Both the position numbers and the translations under genes were made by a program. A model generated the notes under the pieces. That model saw nothing but the letters and a program-made list of their open reading frames with translations, had not been told where the DNA came from and searched no databases. A stretch of 64,000 nucleotides of DNA from Rugalucina vietnamica (lineage: Eukaryota > Mollusca > Bivalvia > Lucinida > Lucinidae), in assembly GCA_964017185.1 (NCBI GenBank), contig OZ024882.1, forward strand, positions 43,321,431 through 43,385,430, in the 5' to 3' direction. This document shows, in pieces, positions 9,731-19,303 of this stretch (positions are counted from its first letter, which is position 1; every line of letters starts with the position of its first letter).

Positions 9731-9966
9731 TGAGCCGCCCCATGGGAAAACCAAGAATCTGCATAGGCGAAAACAAAGGCGCAGATCAGCTTTGCGGTAA
9801 CAGCGAAGCTGATCAGCGCCTTTGTTTTCGCTACTCGGATAGTACGATTCCTCCTCTACTTAACTCCAAAATTTCAAGCTTCTAGCCTGCTTCTGTAGCT
9901 GTACAGGCCGGTTTGTGTCAGACCTGTTCGTAAACCACATTGTTGGTTTTCCCACGTGGCAGCTCA
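9731..9966 (+). mobile_element. Family B MITE
   Basis: Ends TGAGCCGCCCCATGGG and CCCACGTGGCAGCTCA; core GGCGCAGATCAGC..GCTGATCAGCGCC. It lies beside the exon 8 ghost copy. Confidence 0.9.
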
Positions 9967-10078
9967 AATTACTTCTGTCCAACCACTCTGCGTAATCAAA
10001 ATATGTAAGCTCAACTTAATAGTCTTAAATTTGGTTTGATTAAATTCCTATCCAACTTAGTTGTGCAATATTTTTTAC

Positions 10079-10306
10079 CTCCCGAACCTATAGACTCCAG
10101 TGGATCCTCCTCACACTCGCCCGTGTGCTGGGTATCTATATCTTTATTCTGTTGGCAGCCATGTTTCTCCATCTCACACTGGTTGTGGTAGGTTCTACCG
10201 TCCGTCCCACAGACAGGTTCGTAGTCGTGGGGACAAAGGACCGGGCAGACACATTCTCCGTTCCTGCACTTGGCTCCATGCTTACATACAACAGAGTTGC
10301 ACTTTA
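10079..10306 (-). CDS. AGRN: Agrin exon 8: FS module 6 plus acidic tail
   Basis: A whole FS module in one phase 1-1 exon. Motifs are VKCNSVVCKHGAKC, CVCPVLC, YEPVCGTDGRTYHNQCEMEK and TGECEEDP, followed by a Ser/Gly linker (ESIGSGG) that runs into exon 9. Vertebrate agrin has a comparable SGSG-rich acidic linker here, a likely glycosaminoglycan attachment region (inference). The true acceptor TCCATTTCAG directly follows A-rich SINE tail sequence, in which several further copies of the acceptor are found upstream. The donor is GTAAAA. Confidence 0.88.
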
Positions 10307-10309
10307 CTG

Positions 10310-10353
10310 AAATGGATAGAATTTTTTTTTTTTTTTTTTTTTTTTACTGAAAT

Positions 10354-10388
<35 letters not shown>

Positions 10389-10455
10389 GAAATGGATAGA
10401 TTTTTTTTTATTTTTTTTTTTTTTTTAACTGAAATAGATAGATTTTTTTTTTTTT
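10310..10455 (-). repeat. A-rich SINE tail with repeated exon 8 acceptor
   Basis: Four T-runs on the plus strand, separated by ACTGAAATGGATAGA-like segments. On the minus strand this is poly-A alternating with TCTATCCATTTCAGT, the sequence of the exon 8 acceptor itself. Units are 30-60 bp. Confidence 0.85.
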
Positions 10456-10690
10456 ATTTCAGTTTTACGTCCCTTTCAAGATTATTTCAGCTCATATGAG
10501 ACGGGCCAATCAGTAGGTGGGCGAAAACGGGAGAACCCCAGAGAAAAACCACCTGGCACACCCGCAAGCAGAACTTGGCTTGTCTCACTTGCTGTCAGAG
10601 CGGGGCTCGAACCCACACCAGACACAGCGGTGAGATGATCGAGTGATTAAGAAACAGCACTCTTAACCACTCGGCGACAGGGGCAGCTAG
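10440..10690 (-). mobile_element. Full-length tRNA-derived SINE
   Basis: On the minus strand: a tRNA-Ser/Leu-like head (box A CGCCGAGTGGTTAAGAG, box B GGGTTCGAGCCC), a conserved body (GCTTGCGGGTGTGCCAGG, CGTTTTCGCCCACC), then GAAAGGGACGTAAAACTGAA and poly-A. I do not assign a family name. It is inserted just upstream of agrin exon 8. Confidence 0.85.
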
Positions 10691-10828
10691 GTTAGAAAAT
10701 GAAACATTATGAGCAAGATTAAAAGAAAGCTTTTGATTCTTTGAAAATAATTAGGTGTAGTATGGCTCACTTCAGGGAGATTTTTTTTTCTCATAAAAAA
10801 ATGGTGTACTTTAGATAAATTTTAGATC

Positions 10829-11103
10829 CATCAGGACAACATGTCCGTGAAATGTATACCCCCTTGAACCCCACTTTTATACAGGAAAACTGGGGTATGC
10901 AGGGGTACCTATTTTTTCTTATTTTCGCTCCAAACACAGATTGTGGGTACTCGTTAAAACCGCCTCTGTGATAACGAGTACCCACTATCTATGTTTTGAG
11001 CAAAAATAAGAAAAATATTGAAAAATTTCTACTGAAAATTTTCATTTTTTATAACTTTAAAAATCTCTATATACATGTACTGCATGGGCAAGTTTTCGTA
11101 ACG
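10829..11103 (+). mobile_element. Family A MITE with a collapsed core
   Basis: Ends CATCAGGACAAC and GTTTTCGTAACG; the central palindrome has lost most of the GCCTCG arm. Confidence 0.85.
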
Positions 11104-11214
11104 ATTTTACTGCTCATTTACTGGAGTCTCCCTGATGATCAGGGAGTCATCACATAAATGTGTCAAAATTTTTTGGTAATCAAATACATGTACTCAATTA
11201 AAATATCCTTTACT

Positions 11215-11312
11215 ACATGAACCATACATGTATGAATGTATGTCATAATGTAGATATGTTTATGCTGTTTACATGAGGTTACAGGTAGTTCAAACGCGCC
11301 TTCAAACGTTAC
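11215..11312 (-). pseudogene. Ghost copy of agrin exon 7
   Basis: The minus strand reads FELPVTSCKQHKHIYI against FECELRVASCKQHKDILI-like coding of exon 7. The cysteine pattern is broken and no donor is visible. Its 5' side is cut by the family A MITE at 11313. Confidence 0.65.
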
Positions 11313-11590
11313 CATCAGGAAAACATGTCCGTGCAATGTATACCCCCTTGAACCCCACTTTTATATAGTAAAACTGGGGTTTGCAGTGGTATACCTATTT
11401 TTCTTATTTTTGCTCCAAAACATAGATTGTGGGTACTCATTAGAACCGCCTCGGCAAGGCGGTTCTAACGTGTACCCACAATCTATGTTTTGAGCAAAAA
11501 TAAAAAAAATTCAAAAATTTTCAGCTGAAAATTTTCAATTTTTAAAGCTCAAAAAATCCCTATTTATTGCATGGGCAAGTTTTCGTAATG
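11313..11590 (+). mobile_element. Family A MITE cutting the exon 7 ghost
   Basis: Ends CATCAGGAAAAC and GTTTTCGTAATG; core GCCTCGGCAAGGCGG. GTTAC occurs on both sides. Confidence 0.9.
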
Positions 11591-11632
11591 GTTACCATAA
11601 TAAAAGCTTATTATTATAAACGGTAATTTTAC

Positions 11633-11747
11633 CACACGATCCAAATGTCGAGATAAGGATATCTTTGTGCTGTTTACACGAGGCCACACGTAGTTCACAT
11701 TCGCTTTCATATGTTTCACCATCTGTGCCGCATACTGGGTCATCAGT
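11633..11747 (-). CDS. AGRN: Agrin exon 7: Kazal half of FS module 5
   Basis: Phase 0 in (acceptor GGTTTTAG), phase 1 out (donor GTAAAA). The exon codes TDDPVCGTDGETYESECELR, then ASCKQHKDI and a closing GSCG. It pairs with exon 6. A decayed copy of its middle lies just downstream at about 11215-11312, cut by a family A MITE. Confidence 0.88.
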
Positions 11748-11837
11748 CTAAAACCAGAAGACCATGGTCCTGTAAATGCTCACATGACATCCGAGATATA
11801 TACCAATAAAGTTGTTTGACTATACAGGTCATATACA

Positions 11838-12800
11838 TTATATAGCCCAAGGACAACCCCTGGGTTAAATTTCTTTTTCAGATTCGTAAATATTCTGTTC
11901 ACTTGCCCACTCCCTGACAGTTTTTCCCTTCAGTGTCATTTTAACAGTTTTCTGCATATGTGACCAATATTGACCTTGCCGTAAAATCTGTCAAGGTCAT
12001 CACAGGATCATGATTTATGTAAACTTTGTAGAGCTCCTTTGCCTGATGCTTCATGCCAAATTTTAAAATCATAGGCCTTCTGGTTCTGAAGAAGAAGATT
12101 TTTAAAGGTTTTTGCTATTTATAGCCATGGCGGCCATCTTGGTCATGTGACCTTGACCATTCATACAAACTCTCATTGCCCCTTCCTAACGATGCTCCAC
12201 ATAAAGTTTGGCTTTGATTGGCCAAGCGGTTTCAGAGAAGATGTTTGAATATTATGGTCATATACATGTATATAGCCCCGGGGCAGAGGCAGACAACCCC
12301 CTGGGGACAAACGTTTTTCATAAACATAAATATTCTGTCCATCTGCCCGTTTCCTGCAGGTTTTGCCCTTCAAATCACATTTTAACAATTTTCCCCATTC
12401 AAATGCATGGGTGACCTATGTTGACCTTGCCGTAAAATAGGTCAAGGTCACCCAATGGTCATGATTTATATAAACTTTGTAGAGCTTCATTGGTTGATGC
12501 TTCATGCCAAGTTTCAAAATCATAGGCCTTCTGGTTCTCTAGAAGAAGATTTTTAAAGGTTTTTGCTTTTTATAGCCATGGCAGCCATCTTGGTCATGTG
12601 ACCTGCACCATTTATACAAACTTTCGTTCCCCCTTCCTAAGGATGCTCCACATGAAGTTTGGCTTTGATTGGCCAAGGGGTTTCAGAGAAGAAGATATTT
12701 GAATATTATGTTTATATACATGTATATAGCCCCAGGGCGGGGGCAGACAACCCCCTGGGGATTTTCATAAATATTCTGTCCATTTGCCCATTTCTTGCAA
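11838..12800. repeat. ~440-bp tandem repeat, about 2.2 copies
   Basis: Each unit holds a ACAACCCC(C)TGGG block, TAAATATTCTGTCCA, TTGACCTTGCCGTAAAAT, AGGTCAAGGTCA and a CATGGCGGCCATCTTGGTCA block. Units start near 11838, 12270 and 12724. No gene; it fills the intron between exons 7 and 6. Confidence 0.8.
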
Positions 12801-12824
12801 GTTTTGCATTCATCTCTCACAAAT

Positions 12825-13047
12825 ACATACATGTGATACCTCCCTCATCATCAGGGAGACTCCAGGAAATGAGCCGTAAAATTGGACAAATTTCTTCTAA
12901 AATGAGCCACATTTTAACAAAAATTCAAAATCTCCCTGAAATGAATCAGAAATTTTCCTATATAATCTATACATTTTTCAAAAATCTCCCTGAAATGAAA
13001 GAAAAATCTCCCTGATTCCTGTTTCAAACTCATCACATGTATGCAAA
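12825..13047. mobile_element. Family C TIR element
   Basis: Inverted ends ACATACATGTGAT / ATCACATGTATG; the body is rich in CTCCCTGAAATGA. A nearly identical copy is at 48864-49086. Confidence 0.75.
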
Positions 13048-13067
13048 TAAGAAAGACCATCATTATT

Positions 13068-13303
13068 TGAGCCACCTCATGGGAAAACCAACAATGTGGT
13101 TTCCGAACAGGCCCGACACAAATCAGGCTGTAGAGTCACAGAAGCAGGCTAGAAGCTTCAAATTTCGGATTTAAGAAGTAGAAGAAGTGTACTATCTGTG
13201 TAGCGAAAACAAAGGCGCTGATCAGCTTCGTGGTTACCGCGAAGCTGATCTGCGTCTTTGTTTTCGCATATGCAGATTGTTGGTTTTCTCACAAGATGGC
13301 ACA
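13068..13303 (-). mobile_element. Family B MITE
   Basis: Starts TGAGCCACCTCATGGG; core GGCGCTGATCAGCTTCG..CGAAGCTGATCTGCG; the end TCACAAGATGGCACA is degenerate. Confidence 0.85.
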
Positions 13304-13337
13304 TTTCATGAATATTAAAGGTTCATGTGTGTAGGTA

Positions 13338-13422
13338 AGTCAGGTCAGATTAACTGCTACTGTAACATGTAATCAGTACTACCTGTTGTCATGCGGTGTG
13401 GATGGGGCTCGTTAGCCTTGGA
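13338..13422 (+). mobile_element. 5' head fragment of the LINE family at 30808
   Basis: About 85 bases match 30808-30895 nearly base for base (CTGCTACTGTAACATGTAAT, CCTGTTGTCATGCGG, GGGGCTCGTTAGCCTTGGA). The match ends inside the first minisatellite unit. LINE fragments usually keep the 3' end, so a 5'-only piece is odd. Confidence 0.75.
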
Positions 13423-13943
13423 CGACAACATACCTTTTCACAATGGTCGTTAGCCTTGGACGACAACATACCTTTTCACAATGGTCGTTAGCCTTGGACG
13501 ACAACATACCTTTTCACAATGGTCGTTAGCCTTGGACGACAACATACCTTTTCACAATGGTCATTAGCCTTGGACGACAACATACCTTTTCACAATGGTT
13601 GTTAGCCTTGGACGACAACATACCTTTTCACAATGGTCGTTAGCCTTGGACGACAACATACCTTTTCACAATGGTCGTTAGCCTTGGACGACAACATACC
13701 TTTTCACAATGGTCGTTAGCCTAATGGACGACAACATACCTTTTCACAATGGTCGTTAGCCTTGGACGACAACATACCTTTTCACAATGGTCGTTAGCCT
13801 TGGACGACAACATACCTTTTCACAATGGTCGTTAGCCTTGGACGACAACATACCTTTTCACAATGGTCGTTAGCCTTGGACGACAACATACCTTTTCACA
13901 ATGGTCGTTAGCCTTGGACGACAACATACCTTTTCACAATGGT
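13411..13943. repeat. 38-bp minisatellite carrying the agrin exon 6 splice donor, 14 copies
   Basis: Unit GTTAGCCTTGGACGACAACA followed by TACCTTTTCACAATGGTC, 14 head-to-tail copies with very few changes (one copy is 2 bp longer). Read on the minus strand, each unit contains GTGAAAAG|GTATGT, the last exon 6 bases and its donor. Confidence 0.95.
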
Positions 13944-14033
13944 CAGGACACACACATCTGGACGCTATGCCGTCAGACATACACACAGAGTAGAACTTGC
14001 ATACTGTGTTGTTCTTTTCACAACCCGCCAACA
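13930..14033 (-). CDS. AGRN: Agrin exon 6: N-terminal half of FS module 5
   Basis: Acceptor TTTAACAG, phase 1 in; donor GTATGT, phase 0 out. The reading is MLAGCEKNNTVC, then CMSDGIASRCVCPDHCEK. The last 11 exon bases and the donor are the first unit of a 38-bp minisatellite (13411-13943) that repeats this donor about 14 times. Only the first donor keeps the frame. Reading on into the array reaches a stop in the second unit, so use of a later donor would truncate the protein. The phase 0 end matches exon 7. Confidence 0.85.
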
Positions 14034-14112
14034 CTGTTAAACAACAAACAAAGTTTTCATTTTTACTTCAAGTTCCTCCTCACTCAATGTTTACCGGTAA
14101 TTTTACAATACA

Positions 14113-14216
14113 AGTAAATAAATTGAATTTATGTATTAGATAATAAATTGAATTTATGTATTAGATAATAAATTGAATTTATGTATTAGATAATAAATTG
14201 AATTTATGTATTAGAT
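14113..14216. repeat. 25-bp tandem repeat, 4 copies
   Basis: Unit AATAAATTGAATTTATGTAT plus TAGAT, four near-identical copies. Confidence 0.95.
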
Positions 14217-14574
14217 GTCCAACATTATCACTTTATGCCAACTTGAAGGTGACCATGCTTGATATCAAATTTTATAAAATTTCTGCATTTTTAAACACAA
14301 ATTAGATATAAATTTTTGGCAGTTTTGCAAATAAAAATTCACATATCATTTTGATGAATACATTTAACACTTTGGTAAAACGGTGGCTAAAACAGTCACT
14401 CATATTATGTCTTGAGAAACTCGCAATTTTCTCTGGTCCTTAAAAATGGCCTGAATTAATTTTCACACGAAATTACAAGAGGACACGCAGATTTTTCTGT
14501 TCTGGTGATTTGTTTTTTCAGACAAATTTGGTCCTGAATTTTTTTAAGTATACTCTCAGTCTCAATATACTTAC

Positions 14575-14677
14575 TACACAAACCCCTGTGCTCTACTTTG
14601 ACTCTCTTGTTATTCTCACAGTTCTCTTTACGCAGCATACACTCATTCTCATAGGAGATACCATTCTCACCACAAAC
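14575..14677 (-). CDS. AGRN: Agrin exon 5: Kazal half of FS module 4
   Basis: Phase 0 in (acceptor GGATTACAG), phase 1 out (donor GTAAGT). The exon codes VCGENGISYENECMLRKENC followed by a closing RGLC, the C-terminal Kazal half that completes exon 4. A 108-bp CRE-bearing palindromic element lies about 50 bp upstream of the acceptor, at 14728-14835. Confidence 0.88.
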
Positions 14678-14727
14678 CTGTAATCCAATTATCACACAAT
14701 AAAGTAAGGTCACTGATATGGGTTCAA

Positions 14728-14835
14728 CCCAGCGGGCACATGACGTCAGAATGACGTCAGATCGACGCCGATGCGATGTCATGACATCGCATCGGCGTCG
14801 ATCTGACGTCATTCTTACGTCATGTGCCTGCTGGG
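14728..14835. mobile_element. Miniature palindrome with CRE motifs
   Basis: A 108-bp near-perfect palindrome, ends CCCAGCGGGCACATGACGTC and its inverse. It contains TGACGTCA-type half and full sites and centres on GATGTCATGACATC. Confidence 0.85.
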
Positions 14836-14859
14836 AAGCTCCAAACTGGGCACATGTGT

Positions 14860-16300
14860 TATTATTCAAATTTTGATTGCAAGATTTGGCACAGGTCTTA
14901 AGACTTAAATGCTGTTCATTTTTGTGTCATCTTCTTTGTTCTTCTATGTGACTTGAATGTATTAAATGTGACTGAGAGACCACCTTTAAGGAATGAGCTC
15001 TGTAGTGGTTGACTCTGTGTTCTTGTAAAAACAAAGCATATTGCAATTTTCAATTGAAATATGGCAAATAAGCGCTCTAAATATAATGTTGCTTCTGTTT
15101 TGCCAAATTCAATTCAGCAATTATTGGACAAATTGAAGGTTTTTAAAAATAACAAATTAAGAACTGAAATAGTGGAAAGTATGTGGAAATGGAAATAATT
15201 TAAGCTTTTGACAGTTATTTATTATTTAATCGGAATTCAAGATGTGTTTGCAAAAGAATATACAATATCAATGTTTCCCCATGGTTGGGCATGTGGGACC
15301 GGCCTTATTAACCCGGGGGTTATTAACCCGGGGGTTGTTGTTGAGTTTGGTTCTAAAACGGCTGTTGTCTGATAATAACCATGGTTCACCCTTAGTACCA
15401 ATGCACAAATATATTCATTCTATTTATAGGAATTTTCAACCAACAGCCAAATTAAGGGCTGCTGTAGATTTAAATAAGTCTTTTATGCTGCTTTGCCTAT
15501 CACTGGAAACAATGAAAGGATGTTTTGCATATTCACCACCGGAAACTATGATAAGACACTTGGTTACTTTGTTTATGCCGATTTTAAGATTTTTGTGCTT
15601 GCCTGGGTTATACCGGGTTGCTAAAACTGGAAGCGGGAAAGGATGACTGGTACCCGGGTACCTGCAGTATACCCTAGTAAGGAAATATGAGAAGCCAGAT
15701 AACTGACACTTTTCATTTCTGTCCAATAATAGCCTCAGTCCGATAATATCCTGATCGACGTTATGTCTCCCAATGACAACTCTCCATTTTGCCACGTGTC
15801 ATGTGATGTTGTATCAATTTTCCCTGAGAGAATCATAGGTCAGATAGGCCTTATCATTGATACTCCCTTTGTTACATTTGTTCCGATCGTTACATGAGAA
15901 AAGATGCACCAAATTTTTTGGACATTTTCGTTATGTTTTGTTACAGTGATTTACAGACGCACCAAAATCCATTGTTACACTCTTTACATATAGTGCTGGA
16001 CTCAAGAGATGCCTGTATTATCATTGAAACTCCCTTTGTTACATTTGTTCCGATCGTTACACGGGAAAAAATGTCCCAAATTTTTTTAACTTTTTCAAGA
16101 AGTTTCATTATGTTACATTCCATCAAATCATTCCTCTGAATATGTGATATCTGTAACTATATGATTAGTCTATTTAAGATGTGTGGGTCTGTAAGTAGTT
16201 TGGTTTATATCCTTCGTTACGTTTGTTACTCCGTTACGGGCATAACTAAATGCGTCTGCTGGAAAACTGTGTACTTTTTATGCAATATATGTCACAGGTA
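14860..16300. other. Intron sequence without a recognised gene
   Basis: Holds a doubled TTATTAACCCGGGGGT at about 15307-15339. A 70-bp segment (CTCCCTTTGTTACATTTGTT, CCGATCGTTACA) at about 15852-15920 is repeated at about 16028-16095. Open frames here show no recognisable domain. Confidence 0.6.
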
Positions 16301-16319
16301 TACAGGGTTAAGTACTAAC

Positions 16320-16432
16320 CGGATCATAATAAATGTCTTTACAAAGTGGGCAAACACATCTTGCTACACCATTCTGTACTACACAATCTTCATCATAGCT
16401 ACAGGGGTTAATGTGACAGCCATCTTGGGGTT
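16320..16432 (-). CDS. AGRN: Agrin exon 4: N-terminal half of FS module 4
   Basis: This exon is too short for an ORF search, but its signals are clear: acceptor TCTTACAG, phase 1 in, phase 0 out at GTTAGT after Pro. The reading is EPQDGCHINPCSYDEDCVV, then RCVCPLC and YYDP. This is the EGF-like half of an FS module, cut just before the VCG of the Kazal half. The next exon begins exactly with VCG in phase 0, which supports both boundaries. The cut inside the FS module differs from exons 1-3, where each module is one exon. Confidence 0.85.
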
Positions 16433-16547
16433 CTGTAAGAGACATACATTTTAACATATTATAAAGTAATAGTCAACAGTCAAAAATGTGGATTCTGTGA
16501 CACTTTATTAGTTGTATAGATGCAGAGCTACTAGTAGACAGTCGAGA

Positions 16548-16830
16548 CATCAGGATAACATGTCCACGAAATGTATACCCGCTTAAACCCCACTTTTATA
16601 TAGAAAAACTGGGGTCTGGGGTATACCTAATTTTCTTATTTTTGATCCAAAACATACATTGTGGGTACTTGTTTGAACTGCCTCGTCCAGGCCGTTCCAA
16701 CGTGTACCCACAATGTATGTTTTGAATGAAAATGTTAAAAAAAATCAAAATTTTTCAAAAAAAAAAAAAATAATCAATTTTTGCTTTCAAAAAAAATCTC
16801 TTTATATTGCATTGGCAAGTTTTCAGAATG
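16548..16830 (+). mobile_element. Family A MITE, diverged
   Basis: Ends CATCAGGATAAC and GTTTTCAGAATG; core GCCTCGTCCAGGCCG, arms CATACATTGTGGGTAC / GTACCCACAATGTATG. Confidence 0.8.
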
Positions 16831-16867
16831 AAAAGCCTCCAAAAGATACAGACAACCACTGAAGTGC

Positions 16868-16955
16868 ATTTGTTGGCATTTTAACATTTATGAGCAGGAT
16901 AAATTCCAATCTTACAACTGAGTTGAGTATGAAAGAGTTTTATTAGCTTGTAGTT
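16868..16955. mobile_element. Partial family E element
   Basis: TGTTGGCATTTTAACATTTA, ATGAGCAGGATAAATT and TGAGTTGAGTATGAA match the right half of family E. Confidence 0.6.
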
Positions 16956-17663
16956 GGGCTTGAACCACTGCAGAAGCTGAGGTTGAGGTTATGGCCATGT
17001 AAAATCGATTTAAGCCCGCCAGTAATTTTATATTACTGATCGTTCGAAGGCGATACTTCTGTGGTGATTCTTTCGTTTAATGTCTTGGCGTTTAAAATTT
17101 TTGTGCTGTTGGTGCCTTATGTATGTTTTCATATTTTTAGTTAAGTTCAGGTAACTGAGTGGCCACCTATTGGGAAAATAGCTGCCCATTCGGCTTACGA
17201 TATGTTTTCATGGTATAAGTACCTGAATGTTATTTCTTTTTTTTTTCCAATCTCGGTTTTTGGAGTGGGAATCTTTTTCTGATTGTGTCTTTTCCTGATC
17301 TTTGCCTACGGTACTTGTACCTTTTTTTGACACTCTAGACTAATGACTCACAGTTTCAAGGTCATGAGTGCATGGATAACATTGCTTCTAAAAAGGTGTC
17401 TAATTTGTCTAATTCTTGTTTTGGGCAATATGTATACAACCATGGCTAGGAGAAACATCTAATTTTTTAAGAATGAGGGTTTGTAATATCTTTGAAAATC
17501 AGCTGTTCGCACACATTTGATCTGCGCCTGAGGTTTTATGGCAAAATCAGCTTCTGAATCAGAATTTCGCATGACACAGTTCAATTAGCAAACCTAACAT
17601 TGATTTTTACAATCGTAATTATCAGAAGACATGCAAGCAATCACTGCACATAATTGGCATTAT
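16956..17663. other. Intron, nothing recognised
   Basis: Unique-looking sequence; I see no gene, repeat array or inverted ends. Confidence 0.5.
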
Positions 17664-17901
17664 TTGAGCCTCGACGCGAGAAAACCAGTCTTCGGGGTTT
17701 CCGACCAGGTCCGACATAAATCGGCCTGTACAGTTACAGAAGCAGGCTAGAAGCTTGAAATTTCGGATATAAGAAGAAGAGGAAATATACTATCCGTGTA
17801 GCGAAAACAAAGGCGCTGATCAGCTTCGCGGTTACCGCGAAGCTGATCTGCGGCTTTGTTTTCGCATAGGCAAAAATCCGGTTTTCTCACGATGCGGCTC
17901 A
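17664..17901 (-). mobile_element. Family B MITE at the head of an array
   Basis: Ends TGAGCCTCGACGCGAG and CTCACGATGCGGCTCA; perfect core GGCGCTGATCAGCTTCGCGG and its inverse. Confidence 0.9.
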
Positions 17902-17954
17902 TTTCATTATTCAGAGATTCTTTAATTGGCCGTTCCTCGGTACAGAAAATACAT

Positions 17955-18186
17955 TTGAGCCGCATCATGAGAAAACCAACATTTTGCATATGCGAAAACA
18001 AAGGCGCAGATCAGCAGTAACTGCGAAGCTGATCAGCGCCTTTGTTTTCGCTATATGGGTAGTACAATTCTTCTACTACTTATATCCAAAGTTTAAAGCT
18101 TCTAGCGTTCTTCTGTGACAGTACAGACTGGTTGATGTCGGACCTGTTCTGAAACCACATTGTTGCTTTTACCATGAGGCGGCTCA
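17955..18186 (+). mobile_element. Family B MITE (array unit 1)
   Basis: Starts TGAGCCGCATCATGAG, ends CCATGAGGCGGCTCA; the core lacks a few bases of one arm. Confidence 0.85.
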
Positions 18187-18370
18187 TTTCTTTATTCAAG
18201 GATTCTTTAATTGGCTGTTCTTCGGTACAAAAAATATGGTACAACTCTTATACAACTGACAATGGAGTAGCAGCATCAGAGAACCCGTCTTTGTGGTTTC
18301 ATGCTGGGTTTCAACATTTCGGTTTTCATGAATTCCTTAATTGGCCGTTCCTAGGTACAGAAAATACATC

Positions 18371-18606
18371 TGAGCCCCATCAGGAGAAAACCAGCATTTT
18401 GCATATGCGAAAACAAAGGCGCAGATCAGCTTCGCAGTAAATGCGAAGCTGATCAGCGCCTTTGTTTTCGCTACATGGGTAGTACAATTCTTCTACTACT
18501 TATATCCAAAGTTTAAAGCTTCTATCGTTCTTCTGTGACAGTACAGACTGGTTGATGTCAGACCTGTTCTGAAACCACATTGTTGCTTTTCCCATGAGAC
18601 GGCTCA
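18371..18606 (+). mobile_element. Family B MITE (array unit 2)
   Basis: Starts TGAGCCCCATCAGGAG, ends CCATGAGACGGCTCA; core GCAGATCAGCTTCGCAGTAA. Confidence 0.85.
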
Positions 18607-18790
18607 TTTCATTATTCAAGGATTCTTTAATTGGCTGTTCTTCGGTACAAAAAATACGGTACAACTCTTATACAACTGACAATGGAGCATCATCATCAGA
18701 GAACCCGTCTTTGTGGTTTCATGCTGGGTTTCAACATTTATTTTTTCAAGCATTCCTTAATTGGCCGTTCCTAGGTACAGAAAATACATC

Positions 18791-19025
18791 CGAGTCACAT
18801 CATGAGAAAACCAACAATTTGCATATGTGAAAACAAAAAGCGCAGATCAGCTTCGCAGTAAATGCGAAGCTGATCAGCACCTTTGTTTTCGCTATATATG
18901 TAGTATATACAATTCTTCTACTACTTATATCCAAAGTTTCAAGCTTCTAGCGTTCTTCGTTCTGTGACAGTGCAGACTGGGTTGTGTCGGAAACCACATT
19001 GTTGCTTTTCCCATGAGGCGGCTCA
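18791..19025 (+). mobile_element. Family B MITE (array unit 3)
   Basis: Starts CGAGTCACATCATGAG, ends CCATGAGGCGGCTCA; core as in unit 2. Confidence 0.85.
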
Positions 19026-19303
19026 TTTCATTTTTCAAGGATTCTTTAATTGGCTGTTCTTCGGTACAAAAATACGGTACAACTCTTATACAACTGACAA
19101 TGGAGCAGCAGCATCAGAAAACCCGTGTTTTGTGGCTTCATGCTGGGTTTCAACATTTCGGTTTTCATGAATTCCCTCAATACAGAAAATACATTTCTTG
19201 GACATCCTGACAATGGAGCAGCATCATGACAAAAATTATTCTGGGAAATTGTTCTATTCAGTGAATTTTAATTAGCCATTCCTTGGTACATCTCAAAGAC
19301 ATC

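Larger units (their letters stand above)
17902..19303 (+). repeat. ~420-bp tandem array built on family B MITEs
   Basis: Each unit is a family B element (17955-18186, 18371-18606, 18791-19025) followed by a 180-bp spacer (ATTCAAGGATTCTTTAATTG, CTTATACAACTGACAATGGA). Three spacers are nearly complete. A fourth B element at 19304-19534 closes the array, and the spacer end also precedes the first unit. Confidence 0.85.

Noticed and set aside
13411-13943. CRISPR-like array of 38-bp repeats
   Set aside because: The repeats are head to tail with no spacers, in animal DNA. It is a minisatellite.
15242-15646. 134-codon ORF with a hydrophobic stretch
   Set aside because: It contains a doubled 16-bp repeat at its start and no known motif; no splice or promoter support.
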